Origin: Mycogone perniciosa
Taxonomy: Eukaryota; Ascomycota; Sordariomycetes; Hypocreales; Hypocreaceae
Assembly (NCBI GenBank): GCA_025331125.1
Contig: JAOALB010000005.1
Span: 62,001-126,000, forward strand
Reading direction: 5' to 3'
Length of the DNA stretch: 64,000 nucleotides
In this document: in pieces, positions 1 through 10,209 of the stretch
How the letters are laid out: each line of letters opens with the position of its first letter
How positions within the stretch are numbered: the stretch's first letter is position 1
Program-made: the position numbers and the translations under genes
Notes under the pieces: generated by a model
Told to the model about the DNA's origin: nothing
The model's input: the letters and a program-made list of their open reading frames with translations, nothing else
Databases searched by the model: none

Positions 1-144
1 CGTCGAGTTGTTGTAGTTGATGATGAACGAGCCACTGGCAGCCGTGTGCAGCCACGCAACCATCGTCGAGATAAAGGCGAGCTCGATAACGGAATCGACT
101 ATCAGGGCACCAAGGGCCACGCAGAGGACAGGAAATATCGCCAT
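1..144 (-). CDS. N-terminal fragment of a hydrophobic protein, runs off left edge
   Basis: From an ATG at 142-144 the minus strand is open for 48 codons to the window edge. The first ~30 residues are strongly hydrophobic (begins MAIFPVLCVALGALIVDS), as in a signal peptide or membrane anchor, and are followed by a segment rich in Ser, Asn and Thr. I do not recognise the family. It could be the start of a secreted or membrane protein, or a chance open frame; the sequence to the left is needed to decide. Confidence 0.3.
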   Translation of the reverse strand, partial: MAIFPVLCVALGALIVDSVIELAFISTMVAWLHTAASGSFIINYNNST

Positions 145-2121
145 TTTGTCGATAATTTGATCTTCGGTGCGGCAAGAAAAAGAGGATAATGTTGTAAGAA
201 CACCTATTGAGATGATCGCTTGGCATTCGACATCTTTAAATACGCCAGAAGTACCAGCCAAGTCATCAAATGGCGTCCTCTGGTGGCAGGGCTGAGTGGC
301 AAATATGTGTGGGATTTGTGGCGTATTGGGAGTGGTCAAGATTGAGGCGGCATGCATTAAAGCTGAGACCTAAAAGCATAAACCTTGTGATAGGCCATCC
401 CATGATCTTTCGCCTGAGAGCCTCAGCCTCCGGCAATGACGTACGGTATACTCTCGCTAAAAACGATGTGTTGGTTTGACGGCTGGTGAACCTAAATTGA
501 TGATTAATCTCGCCCTCGAGTGATGATCTATGCCCTTGAACACAAGTTCGAGGATGTAGGGCTGAATTCATTATCCTGTAGCTCAAAGTTGATGACAGTC
601 CTTCTCACACTCTCGTCACTTTGTGAGGGCTTGCGAGAGCCGAGAGCTGCTGGCTTGCTCAATGTAGGCTGGGCGGAAAACCCGCAACTGCTTGGGCTTT
701 AACACCTCCAAGGGCCCTCCCAAGAACTAGCTGTAGCAAAGTTCGTCCAATTTCAACTGATAAGGAGATTATTGGCTCAAAAGATCTCATAGGCAGAGTC
801 TTATTCGCAATGATATTGGCCTTTCCAATCTCAGCAAATGGACCTAGCGGGGTGATGTATTTGACAACTGGAGGAGTTTACCTCCGGCCGGTTTCGGAAT
901 CACATGAACTCCGCGAGTGCCCGTAATCTGACGGATAACCTAAATAAAACAATTGTTTCAGCTGTTGAGGATATAACACGAGATTCCTTTAGGTCATGGA
1001 GGTCTGATCAAGTCCTTGTTAACCACACTAGATTGCCGCTTCTCTGATATTACTTACTAGGGACTCCTGTATGCATGAGAATCGACTTTTCATCCCGAAG
1101 ATGTGTGACAAAGTCGAGAACCACAACAAACGCTAGGAATAGCGAGGATGTGATATAAAATATGTTCTTCTTATATCTTTCAGGCTCAATGATATAGGTG
1201 CCGAGCAACCTTCTCTTGTAAGTCATAGTCGCCAGGCGCAGCGTCCTGGATGCTAAAACTAACTGCCTAGCGGCTATGGCCTTAATTTACCCCGAGCTAC
1301 TAAATTCTGTTACATTTCATGCTCATATGCAGCTTTAGGTCCCGATCTATAACCTACTCCCTTGGTCGTAAGACCCAAGAATAACAGTTTACAGTTCTGT
1401 CGGACAGATAAAACTTGCTTTGTTCACGTGAAGTTCCGTTACACAATACAGATCCATAACCTCGCTCACAACATTTTAGACTTGACGATTTCCCCTCTCA
1501 TCTGCCTCTATTGCGACGGAACCTTTTGGTTCGGCAACTACAACTAATACGAGTATTTTTGATATCCTCAAAAGGGTCCCGTATTTTCTTCCTTCTTACC
1601 CAACTCAACTGTAGAACCAGCTATAACAGAGATGCGTCGGTACGTTCTTTCCGAAAACCCTTGTCAACTACAGCGATAAATCCCTCAATTGTTTAGAAGA
1701 GAATTTTGAGATTGTTGAGGAGCATTGCTCACTCTGATAGGAAGTGTGTGGCTGTCTTTTCGACTGTTCAGTTTTCGGAAGGCAAATGTGCCTTACCAAT
1801 CTGTTAGGCATTTTATTAGGCAGATATGCTGTTTGGGGTGGGAAGTGAAGGGTATGGAGTTTTATCCTTGGAAATTTATTGACTATGCTATGCGCATTGA
1901 TAAGTACATAATAGAACGGTGTGATTGGAGGGCAGTGCCAATATTGCGGCTGAGGTGCATCATCCTAGCCCACAAAGAGCTAATGGCTTTGTATATCTTT
2001 GGATATTAAAGATGGGATTGCTTCCTCCGTACGGAGTACTTCGTACTTTGTAGTTTGATATTTTTGCGTGACTTTCTGGCATAATTGTTGGCACCCTCTT
2101 TTATCTTTGCGAGTCGTCAAC
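145..2121. other. gene-free stretch
   Basis: No open frame here resembles a protein family. The stretch is moderately AT-rich. Just before the HET gene, 2025-2046 carries a compound copy of the dispersed motif (TCCGTACGGAGTACTTCGTA). Confidence 0.5.
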
Positions 2122-4425
2122 ATGTCGCTCTTCAACCTCAACTATCTACCGCCTTTCCAATATACTCCTATTGACCCTTCGCAAAGGGTTTTCCGTGTAG
2201 TTCGACTGCTTCCACCGAGGCCGTCTCTCATACCTTGTGCTTACGGCACACTGCGCGTTGAGATTGTCGAGGTCAATGTTGACTTGAACACCTCTTACGA
2301 TGCTCTCTCCTACGCCTGGAATGCTCCATCTCAGACAACTGCGCCAAATCGACAAATAATTGTGGAAACGAAAGATGGCCCTCGTGGACTGTATATCTAT
2401 CGTTCATTAGAGCTAGCACTCCTTCATCTTGTCCCTGACAGCACCGCACATCACCAGCCTCTTTTTATTGATCAGATCAGCATCAATCAAGAGAACAATT
2501 CTGAAAAGAGCCACCAAGTCCAGCTCATGCGAGACATTTATACGAGATGTAATCGCACTGTTGTTTGGCTGGGTCTTCCGACCCACGGCTCAAACCAATA
2601 TTTTCGATATGTTCACAAGATATGTCATGAAGGTGTCCTGAGCCGAGTTATGGGACCAAGACTCGGTCATTTCATGAATGTTTTTGACGCCGTGATGGAC
2701 CCATCTATCGAAGTGAGTGGAGAGGAGCGCGAGGATCGAGATGATCTTCTATATATGATTCGACGTTTTGGAGACACCTTTCCCTTGGATGGATTCGCCG
2801 ATGTGCTCGACCGGCGCTGGTTCAATCGCTTGTGGGTAATCCAAGAAGCATGTCTAGCTCCAGTCGTCATCTTTGTCTGCGGCTATCAGTCACTCTGCTT
2901 CGACTGCTTCCGGTCGGGGGCGCTTTTCTACAATCTGTACAACACACACTGGGTGCGACAACTCGTCGGGGCTATGGGACAGCATGAGCTCCGTCGACGC
3001 AATGCTATTTTCGATAAGACAGCAGGTTTGATCCGTATTTTCCAGGAGCGCAAGGCCATCCATCAAAATGGCAAAAGACGGGGTCTATACAACCTCGTGC
3101 TCAAGTACAATATCAACCACGATAGTAAGAAAATCGGGGCTAGTCTAGATGAAGATCGGATATTTGGCTTATTGGGGCTTGCTGCGGATGATGACCGATT
3201 GCGACAACGAATTCATATCCGTTACAAAAAGGAAGTGATTCAAGTATATACTGAGGTCACTGCCTTGCTGCTGGAGGAAAATATTGACGCCTTGCTGTTT
3301 GTTCGGTTTCCCAAACAGACCACCGGGGGTCTTCCTTCAGACACCAGGAAATTGCCGTCTTGGGTCCCGGACTGGGCGATGGATCTCACAATTCCGGTTG
3401 GATACTCAGACTTAACAGAACCTACCTTTTCTGCTGGAGGGCCAAAGGAAGGGGCTCATTTCCGGTTTGATGAGAGGTCCTCACAGTTGAGTATTCGGGG
3501 AGTCTTGATTGATAAGGTCGTACGCGTTGGGAATCGCACGCACCGTGCAGAGCCTAAACCACAAATAATGGAACAGATTGACTACCGCCGGGCAAAGGCG
3601 TTTTTCGATGAAGTGTCAGACATTGTACGAGAAGCACGGGCTACGGTCAATGGTCGGGATCCTTCTGCTGAAGATGAGGGGATGTACGCTCAAATTTGTC
3701 TTCGACTTTGCGACTCGGGTCTGTCCTACAAGTACTTCACAGAAAACCTCGGTGTTTCTCCTGGCGTCCAACGGCTTAGAGCTCTCCACGATACCATTTC
3801 TCATCTGGGACAACGGCTCCTCAACTCTGACGAGACCATTGCCGCATATCACATTACACGCATTTATCGCACTGTAGGAATTACCCCTTGGTACTGGACG
3901 CCTGTTTCGGGGATGGAAAGTCTTCGCCTCTGTGCCTTGAACCCAGTGGCAGCCGGTAAAATCGTATGTGACGCCCTTCTGGATTTTGTTACGAACATGG
4001 TTGGACTCTGCATCGCCTCCGCGAGGATCTCATTTGCGAAATTCTATATCAAGTTCCGCCGCCGCTTTGGCAAAGTCAATCTCAAACCCACTCGTGAGGC
4101 AGTTGAACGAGTAGGACTCGATCCCGAGGTCGTATTTGGGTCGGACATGGACACCTTCACTTCGAACCTACTTAAGAACAGAGATCGAAAGCTTTATCGC
4201 ACAGAGACAGGCTATGTCGGCATAGGCCCAGCGCTAATGACACCAGGCGATGCCATAGTAGTGTTTCATGGTGGAACAGTACCACATGTGGTGAGAGAAA
4301 CTGAGGACCTGGTAATGGGCAACAAAGTATATGAATATTTGGGTGAGGCATATTGCGATGGGATTATGAATGGCGAGGCGTTAGAACCGGGAGCGGGTGT
4401 TGAAGAGAGTTTTGTATTGGCTTAA
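2122..4425 (+). CDS. heterokaryon incompatibility (HET) domain protein
   Basis: Single-exon gene of 767 residues. The chosen ATG lies in a good context (gtcaacATG) and starts MSLFNLNYL; an upstream non-conserved extension of the frame was left out. The HET core is visible: YDALSYAWN near residue 59, IDQISINQ near 114, RDIYTRCNRTVVWLG near 135, then RWFNRLWVIQEACLA near 234. The C-terminal part ends in the usual HET-family module containing GDAIVVFHGG and a YCDGIMNGEAL-like end. HET proteins trigger cell death after fusion of incompatible hyphae, usually through a partner. No NACHT or repeat domain is attached. It pairs in type with the HET gene at 19.5 kb but the two are diverged. Family assignment is firm; the partner and allelic role are unknown. 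Confidence 0.88.
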   Translation: MSLFNLNYLPPFQYTPIDPSQRVFRVVRLLPPRPSLIPCAYGTLRVEIVEVNVDLNTSYDALSYAWNAPSQTTAPNRQIIVETKDGPRGLYIYRSLELALLHLVPDSTAHHQPLFIDQISINQENNSEKSHQVQLMRDIYTRCNRTVVWLGLPTHGSNQYFRYVHKICHEGVLSRVMGPRLGHFMNVFDAVMDPSIEVSGEEREDRDDLLYMIRRFGDTFPLDGFADVLDRRWFNRLWVIQEACLAPVVIFVCGYQSLCFDCFRSGALFYNLYNTHWVRQLVGAMGQHELRRRNAIFDKTAGLIRIFQERKAIHQNGKRRGLYNLVLKYNINHDSKKIGASLDEDRIFGLLGLAADDDRLRQRIHIRYKKEVIQVYTEVTALLLEENIDALLFVRFPKQTTGGLPSDTRKLPSWVPDWAMDLTIPVGYSDLTEPTFSAGGPKEGAHFRFDERSSQLSIRGVLIDKVVRVGNRTHRAEPKPQIMEQIDYRRAKAFFDEVSDIVREARATVNGRDPSAEDEGMYAQICLRLCDSGLSYKYFTENLGVSPGVQRLRALHDTISHLGQRLLNSDETIAAYHITRIYRTVGITPWYWTPVSGMESLRLCALNPVAAGKIVCDALLDFVTNMVGLCIASARISFAKFYIKFRRRFGKVNLKPTREAVERVGLDPEVVFGSDMDTFTSNLLKNRDRKLYRTETGYVGIGPALMTPGDAIVVFHGGTVPHVVRETEDLVMGNKVYEYLGEAYCDGIMNGEALEPGAGVEESFVLA

Positions 4426-4891
4426 CAGTCATCGATGCAGTACGCAACTTGAACAGCAAGAATACTGTTCCTTTAAGTTCAACCGCTATGGAAAAATTGT
4501 ATACCACTGTATTAAATAGTAGCAATTTATCCCGGGTTATACATTGCGCGATAGTTATTGAAGTTTACAGCTACAAGGCAAGCACTAAAAGGAAGCACCA
4601 TGTACAGGATGCGGACACAACAAGTCTTTACAGTCCACCTGCAGACAGCAGGGTTCGGACTGGGATATGCATATTTATGTAAAGAAAATTCAATTGGTAA
4701 TAATAGTTATAGAATAAAGCGAAAACGCGCCCCAATATCTGCTGTCCTTTACTGGCGTTTGGCGACGTCCAGCAAGTGATTAAAAAGCCTCCCCTGCATC
4801 TTCCATGCTGATGAACTCAGCACTAACAGTTGATCCATGCCTGAGAGGATTCACCGATCGGCATACACCAAGGACAGTGTCCATTCCACGT
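4426..4891. other. gene-free stretch, convergent 3' ends
   Basis: Space between the 3' ends of the HET gene and the hexosaminidase gene. It should hold both 3' UTRs. Nothing else is recognised. Confidence 0.5.
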
Positions 4892-6739
4892 TTAAACCAC
4901 AGCCTCCTGGTCATAGTAGAAGTCACAAGCATGAGGGTGCTGGATGCAGTACTTGGGCACGAGGGCAGTGGCCTGGATGCCGTTCGCAACAAGGTACTCT
5001 CTGAAGTTCATGATTCTCTGAGTGAACGTAGTCGTTCTCTTCTTGCCGGTGGCAGGGTCCCTGTTGCCCGACCAGACCAACTCAGCCAATGCGGCAGCCC
5101 TGGGCCACATCTTGGCGCTGATGATAGTATCATCGACCTGCTCCGACCACAGAGGGGCAGCAGCGCCGAGGACGTGCTTGGACTGTGCCTTGGTCAGGTT
5201 GCGAGTGAAGTCGTAGTTGTAGATTCGCTGCCAGGTCTTGTATGGGGCGCACCACGAACCGCCGAAGCCGCCATAGTTGAAGGATGGGGTCTCACCCGTC
5301 GGGTCTGGGTTGTCCTGCACGTTGTAGCGAGGGTCATTGGTCACGTAGCCGCCGAAGCCGCAGTCGAGATATATGAACTCTGCGCTCGAGACGATAACGT
5401 CAAAGCCTGCGGCGGTCAGTGCGTTGATGTTGGTGACACCCTTGTTCCAGGACTGCAAGATGATGTCCCTGGAGACATTGTTGGCACGGGCATCGTGAGA
5501 GGTGTAAACGTCCTCCCACATGATGAGACGGCGGTCCTTCTTGCCACCAGTGTTCTTGGGCGAGTTGAAGATGGGCAGAGAGTGGTCGAGCCAGTACTGG
5601 TTGAGGTCAAAGTAAGTGCGCGACGGGTCTGCGGCAAACCAGTCACGGATAGGCTTGCTGAAGTTGAAGCAACCAATCTGAAGCTCATCACCGCCCACGT
5701 GGAAGAAATCGTCAGTGAAGCGCGAAGAAAGCTCCTTGTACACCTTCTCCACGACTTGATAGGTCTTGGGGTTCATGACGTCCAATTGACCCGGGTTGGG
5801 CTGCACAGCAGTGTGCAGTGGCCAGTTGTCGTTGGACCACCAGCTGTCCTCGCAAGTGACGATATCCTTGTCAATTTGCTTCCAGCCCGCGGCAGAGTGG
5901 CCTGGCATGTCGATTTCGGGAATGATGCGAACGCCACGGGCGCGACCGTAGGCAATGATGTCCTGGACATCTCGCGTAGAGTAAACCTCCCTGGGAGAGT
6001 AGGCATCCTTGGTGAGCTCGGGGTAGACGTTGAGTTGGATGGGCCACGACTGGGTATCGGTGATGTGCCAGTGCAAGATATTCAGCTTGGACAGAGCCAG
6101 GCCGTCGATCTGCTCGTAAATCTTCTTGACGGAAATGAAGTTTCGTGCAGAATCAACCATCACACCTCGATAGGGGTAGTTGGGCTGGTCCTTGATCGTC
6201 ACGGGCTGCTCGACCTGGAGTCCATTGCGGCCATCCGAGATGACAATCTGCTGGAAGGTCGTGAAGGCGTGCAGCGCACCCCAAGCCGTCTTGGCGGTGA
6301 TCTCAACCGTCGAGGACGACGGCGTGATGGTGAGCGTATAGCTCTCATCGACACCGTGCTTCAAATCGGCCGACCAGTCGGATACCTTGACGCTGACGTC
6401 CTTTAAATGCCCGCTTCCCGAGGTTCTCTTCGAATTGCTGTTGCTGCCAGCAGTCGGGAATGGCTCGAAAACGGGAATCGGCGCCTCCGTCGCTTGAGGC
6501 ACCCATTTCAGGGTAGTGATGGCCTTGAAAGCGCGATGCCACGCGTCGGCGACGATGCGAGCATTATCACCAGCGCCATGGCCAGCGTTTGTGCTCAGAT
6601 GGAGGTGGCCGACTGACTTGGGGCCCGACGTACCCCAAGTGATCTGCTGGGGCGCGGGTAGGGGGTTGACCTTGACGGCGAAGCTGATATCGACAGCAGC
6701 CAGGCCGAGAAGCACGGCAGAGAGTGGTTGGAAGCGCAT
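4892..6739 (-). CDS. secreted beta-N-acetylhexosaminidase, GH20
   Basis: Single-exon gene of 615 residues. A signal peptide is clear (MRFQPLSAVLLGLAAVDISFA). Next comes the GH20 N-terminal domain (about 25-180), then the TIM-barrel: MVDSARNF near 192, LHWHITDTQSWP near 220, PEIDMPGHS near 275, and HVGGDEL near 347, whose Asp-Glu pair is the catalytic acid/base dyad of the family. MWEDVY and the C-terminal LWSEQ region follow. GH20 enzymes remove terminal GlcNAc from chitin oligomers and glycans; in fungi they act in chitin recycling and cell-wall remodelling outside the cell. Length is normal for the family and all motifs are intact. A TATA-like box lies about 100 bases upstream. Confidence 0.95.
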   Translation of the reverse strand: MRFQPLSAVLLGLAAVDISFAVKVNPLPAPQQITWGTSGPKSVGHLHLSTNAGHGAGDNARIVADAWHRAFKAITTLKWVPQATEAPIPVFEPFPTAGSNSNSKRTSGSGHLKDVSVKVSDWSADLKHGVDESYTLTITPSSSTVEITAKTAWGALHAFTTFQQIVISDGRNGLQVEQPVTIKDQPNYPYRGVMVDSARNFISVKKIYEQIDGLALSKLNILHWHITDTQSWPIQLNVYPELTKDAYSPREVYSTRDVQDIIAYGRARGVRIIPEIDMPGHSAAGWKQIDKDIVTCEDSWWSNDNWPLHTAVQPNPGQLDVMNPKTYQVVEKVYKELSSRFTDDFFHVGGDELQIGCFNFSKPIRDWFAADPSRTYFDLNQYWLDHSLPIFNSPKNTGGKKDRRLIMWEDVYTSHDARANNVSRDIILQSWNKGVTNINALTAAGFDVIVSSAEFIYLDCGFGGYVTNDPRYNVQDNPDPTGETPSFNYGGFGGSWCAPYKTWQRIYNYDFTRNLTKAQSKHVLGAAAPLWSEQVDDTIISAKMWPRAAALAELVWSGNRDPATGKKRTTTFTQRIMNFREYLVANGIQATALVPKYCIQHPHACDFYYDQEAVV

Positions 6740-6839
6740 TTTGCCTGTATTTCAAGAATGCGTGTCTATCCGGGCAGAAAACCACAAGCTGGAGATAGCT
6801 GGGTGTGGACATGTCGTCGGTTGGTGCGCGGCTGGGTGC

Positions 6840-6848
6840 TTTTTATAC
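6840..6848 (-). promoter_or_regulatory. TATA-like box of the GH20 gene
   Basis: On the minus strand the sequence reads GTATAAAAAG about 100 bases before the hexosaminidase ATG, a normal position for a fungal TATA element. No experiment supports it. Confidence 0.4.
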
Positions 6849-7360
6849 ATGGCAGAGATTCAGGGATACACCCTGTTCCTCCACCTCGGGACTGCCAGTC
6901 GCAATGACGCCAGGATTAAGCTTGATTCCTGAAGATGGGCAATGCATACTCGTACGGAGTGCCACTACGACATGCTGCGAGGTGCATGTAGTATCGATGT
7001 GAGTAATTAACCGGGATCACACCGAATCAGCGCCTTGTCGACATTGGAGACAATGCGGGATGAACAAGGACAGGGGTGGGCAAAGTGAAGAAACGAGCTT
7101 AATGAATCAGAATGTAACCCTACGCGCGCTACGTGCCTCTTACATGGCGTTGGCAGGGTAGCTTCTGCCAATCTGGCGAGACCATCAAGACGCCCGCAGC
7201 TGCAATTCAATGCACCGGTCAATAACATCAATTGCCATGTCTTGCAACAAAAGGCATTATTACGTTTACGTAGCAGTGAGGTTGCAACTGGCTAGAGTCG
7301 CAAGGGTAGTTGGTTGGTTGGTGGTGGTGGCACCACGAGAGAGAGGGCGTCTGTCCGCTA

Positions 7361-7476
7361 TTCTCCGTACTCCTGTCCTCCATAACTCCGCACATTTACG
7401 GAGTAGTAGTACTCCATACTCCGTATTAGTATGTAGTATTTTACGACGAGTGCAAGGACGCGTACGGAGTAGTGGT
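7361..7476. repeat. cluster of TACGGAGTA / TACTCCGTA motifs
   Basis: Several exact or near copies of the 9-mer in both orientations lie within about 115 bases, mixed with the related TACTCCATA. The motif recurs in most of the larger intergenic spaces of the window. Confidence 0.75.
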
Positions 7477-8075
7477 AGCAGCAGAAACACCTTCTCGGCA
7501 ATCTAGACCCGCGGTCCGCATATCGTGATCCCACCAATGCGGCCATCAGCTGGTATCTACAGATTACTGTCATACCAGAGTAGTACGATTGCAGTAGGTG
7601 CATCACCTGCGGGGTAAGCATTAGATAGGGTCTGTTTGATCAAGATCCAAGCCTGTTCCTGATTACATGTGCTCCGAGCAAAGTGACGGCTTCCTATTCG
7701 CAGAGTCTGTCGGCGGACCAAGCCGAGATCAAATTGACCAAGTCCCCGCATTGCTACGTTAACGTTACCTCCGAGGTCGCGTGTGTCATGTCACAGCCTT
7801 GGCCACTGCAATTCAGCTTCAGCTCGCCTATTCTGCGCTCCATGGCATACATCTAGAATGGCCTCAGTCGGGGGACACTACAGAACCGTCCAGCTGTGCT
7901 ATAAATGCGTATTGAACGCGAGCTTGGCGGTCTTGTCTAGACCCAGCTGGCTCGCTTTTGCTTCTCGACAGATTCTGGGCATCCACATGTCTCTCGATAA
8001 GCGGGCGATTTCCCCTCATCATGGCTCAGCCCCAGAACTATCCGAGAACCCCCTACGATATCTCATTCCATGCGT

Positions 8076-8110
8076 ATCGCATCGCATCGCATCGCATCGC
8101 ATTGCATCGC
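8076..8110. repeat. (ATCGC)n microsatellite
   Basis: About seven ATCGC units, one imperfect (ATTGC). It is a simple-sequence run with no gene attached. Confidence 0.85.
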
Positions 8111-8408
8111 AGAATACATGGCAGCATCAGCCAGACGTTGGTACAACACCAAGGTTCCGAATACGATCTCACTTCAGAGCACTTTTGGTGAGTTCCGAAT
8201 AGCTGATGGCTGATAGCTGACCACCCTCCTTAGCAGTGAATTTTCTGTGTAGAACAGGGCCATGCGCGCATATATCCCATTTGAACTCTCGGACCGTCGA
8301 TGCTCTGCACTGTTTGGTGTCTTAATTCCCTAAGAACCTATCGACGGCTGGACTTGGAACGCCCTGCAATTCAGCATCCCCTGTAACAAAGAAGTCATTT
8401 TCCCACTT

Positions 8409-10209
8409 TCATTCTGAGATGTCGACTCGTGAAAGCAAACCTTGAAACCTCCGCCACATCCCAGTACTCTCCTCTTCCTCCCTTCCGCCAGTCAGTGTCA
8501 TCTCATTGCCCACAACAATCAACCCCAACCTCGCTCTGGTAAGCGCGACATTCATCCGTCGGAGATCCTTAACAAACCCAATATCTCGACTCTCATTACA
8601 GCGTACGGTGACAAAGATAACAATGTCCGCTTCTCTGCCTTGGAAACCATCAATGCTGGAGACTTCCACGTTGGTGAGCCCTCTAAGGAGCCTTGTGAGA
8701 AGTTGGGCTTGGTGAGAGTACGGCGTTAATACTGCAAGTGATGGAAGGCAGGAGCTGTCATCTGTCGTGGCGGTTGTGCGCAGAAGCTTGCAGATCGCAA
8801 AGCACATGTTTGCCTGGGTTTTGTTTGATTTGGACTTGTTTCCCAAATCCTCTCTCCCAGAGCATTCGACAAAGACCATCCGCGAAGCCTTTTGCTTCTC
8901 AGTTGAGTGTTGTTTGGATACCGATACAACTGACGCTGAGGATGGTCTTGATGTAGGCCAGGGGAATGACGAAGCCGGGAGAGGCCGATCCTGATCCTGT
9001 AACCCAGATAACAGTCTTCCCTCATAGAATTCTCGTGAAATAAACTCAGAGATGGTAGGATGCATCCGATACTGTACATCCAACATGACTTTGGCCATGT
9101 CATGCGTGCTTCCCGGTCGTGTGTACAACCTTTCAAATAGCGACACATCGAATCCAAGTGCCATGGTTGTATTCTGTACCGTGGGCCTCAGTTGGACGTG
9201 GTCTCCGACCAAGATACCTTTATTGCACCCCTTGGCGAGAGGCACGAGCGACGCGGGTTCGGTCTGTTGAGATGCCTCGTCGACAATCACGGTGTCAAAT
9301 GCTTCTTCCCGGAGAAAGCCCAGGCCTGCACCGATGCATGTTGTGAAGATGATGCGAGCCTTGCCTACTCGCTGCTTGGCCTGGCGCATGGCGCTGTAAC
9401 TCGAATAGACTTCTTGCTCGGCCAAGGCGTCGCATGTGTATTTCCGTAGATCTTCGGCTACCTTTCCTACCTGGAGAATGATAAAGTATTCAGTTTGATG
9501 TATTTTTTCATGAAGTAAACAAGAGTGGAATGGGCGAACACCACAGACACGGGGGCTCTCACCTCGATAGATATTCGCAAAGGTGTTGTTGGGTCGGAGG
9601 GCTTTGGCACGCCTTCTTTACTGATCTGTCCGAGGTATCTCCTCATGACATTGTCCACAGCGTTATGGGTCGGTGTTGTAACGAGAATTCTAGACTCGGG
9701 GTCTAGCTGTAGTCTTCGAATTATTTCAGCAATTGTCTGTGTCTTTCCGGTTCCCGGAGGACCCCAAATACAAGTGAGCTTGTTCCTCTACGCAGCTTCA
9801 ACTGCAGCATTCTGGCTCTCGTTCAACTGATCCGCGACGAGTTTGGAAGTAGACTTTGTAGGCGTGGATCTGGAGTCTGTCGCCCCAGATGAAGACCGAA
9901 TTCCAACAATTTGGTCGATGATTCCACAACAGTCATTTTCAAGCGTGGCGATGTTCTTAATCGCATCTAACATGGTCTTTGTCGTCACAAAGAGCCCACA
10001 GCGCTGCAGCCTCCATGAGCAGTCTTTGTAGTAAGATGGAAGAGGGTGAAAGCAAAGAATTTTTGCAACTCCTGGTTGGCTTCCAACAACAAGTCCATCC
10101 ATTGAATAGTTTCTTCCAAGAAGACAGCTCGTAGGCGGGCTAGCAGTGACGAGTCGTACGTGAGTATTAGCCTTCGGTGTGCCGCTGGTAGCATCAACCC
10201 TGAAGGAGA
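8409..10209 (-). pseudogene. SF1 (UPF1/Hrr1-like) RNA helicase module, 3' part of a broken RdRP-helicase fusion
   Basis: The helicase half continues the RdRP unit upstream without promoter space. Motifs in order: Q-like LNESQNAAVEAA, Walker A GPPGTGKTQTI, TPTHNAVDN, Walker B DEASQQTEP, GDHVQLRP, DVQYRMHP, SSIDGFQGREADIV and VALTRARLGL, a complete SF1 set of the UPF1/SEN1/Hrr1 kind. One intron is clear (9471-9562, GTGAGA...CAG). Two lesions are seen: an in-frame TAG at 9788-9790 lying between the Q-like motif and Walker A, and a frame change between about 10030 and 10100 with no GT/AG pair that restores frame. The junction with the upstream part (intron about 10210-10291) is also unclear. Downstream of the TAG all motifs are preserved, so decay looks recent. 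A separate intact helicase gene starting after the stop would lack Walker A context and a suitable ATG. Confidence 0.72.

Larger units (their letters stand above)
6740..8408. other. gene-free stretch with dispersed motif and simple repeats
   Basis: Upstream region of the hexosaminidase and downstream region of the RdRP-helicase relic. It holds a cluster of TACGGAGTA-type motifs (7361-7476) and a pentanucleotide run (8076-8110). No supportable gene. Confidence 0.5.

Noticed and set aside
1725..2009. 94-codon plus-strand frame before the first HET gene
   Set aside because: No family resemblance and no start context; likely chance in AT-rich DNA.
4805..6406. 533-codon open frame on the plus strand
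   Set aside because: It lies antisense to the hexosaminidase, has no domain of its own and reflects the codon bias of that gene.
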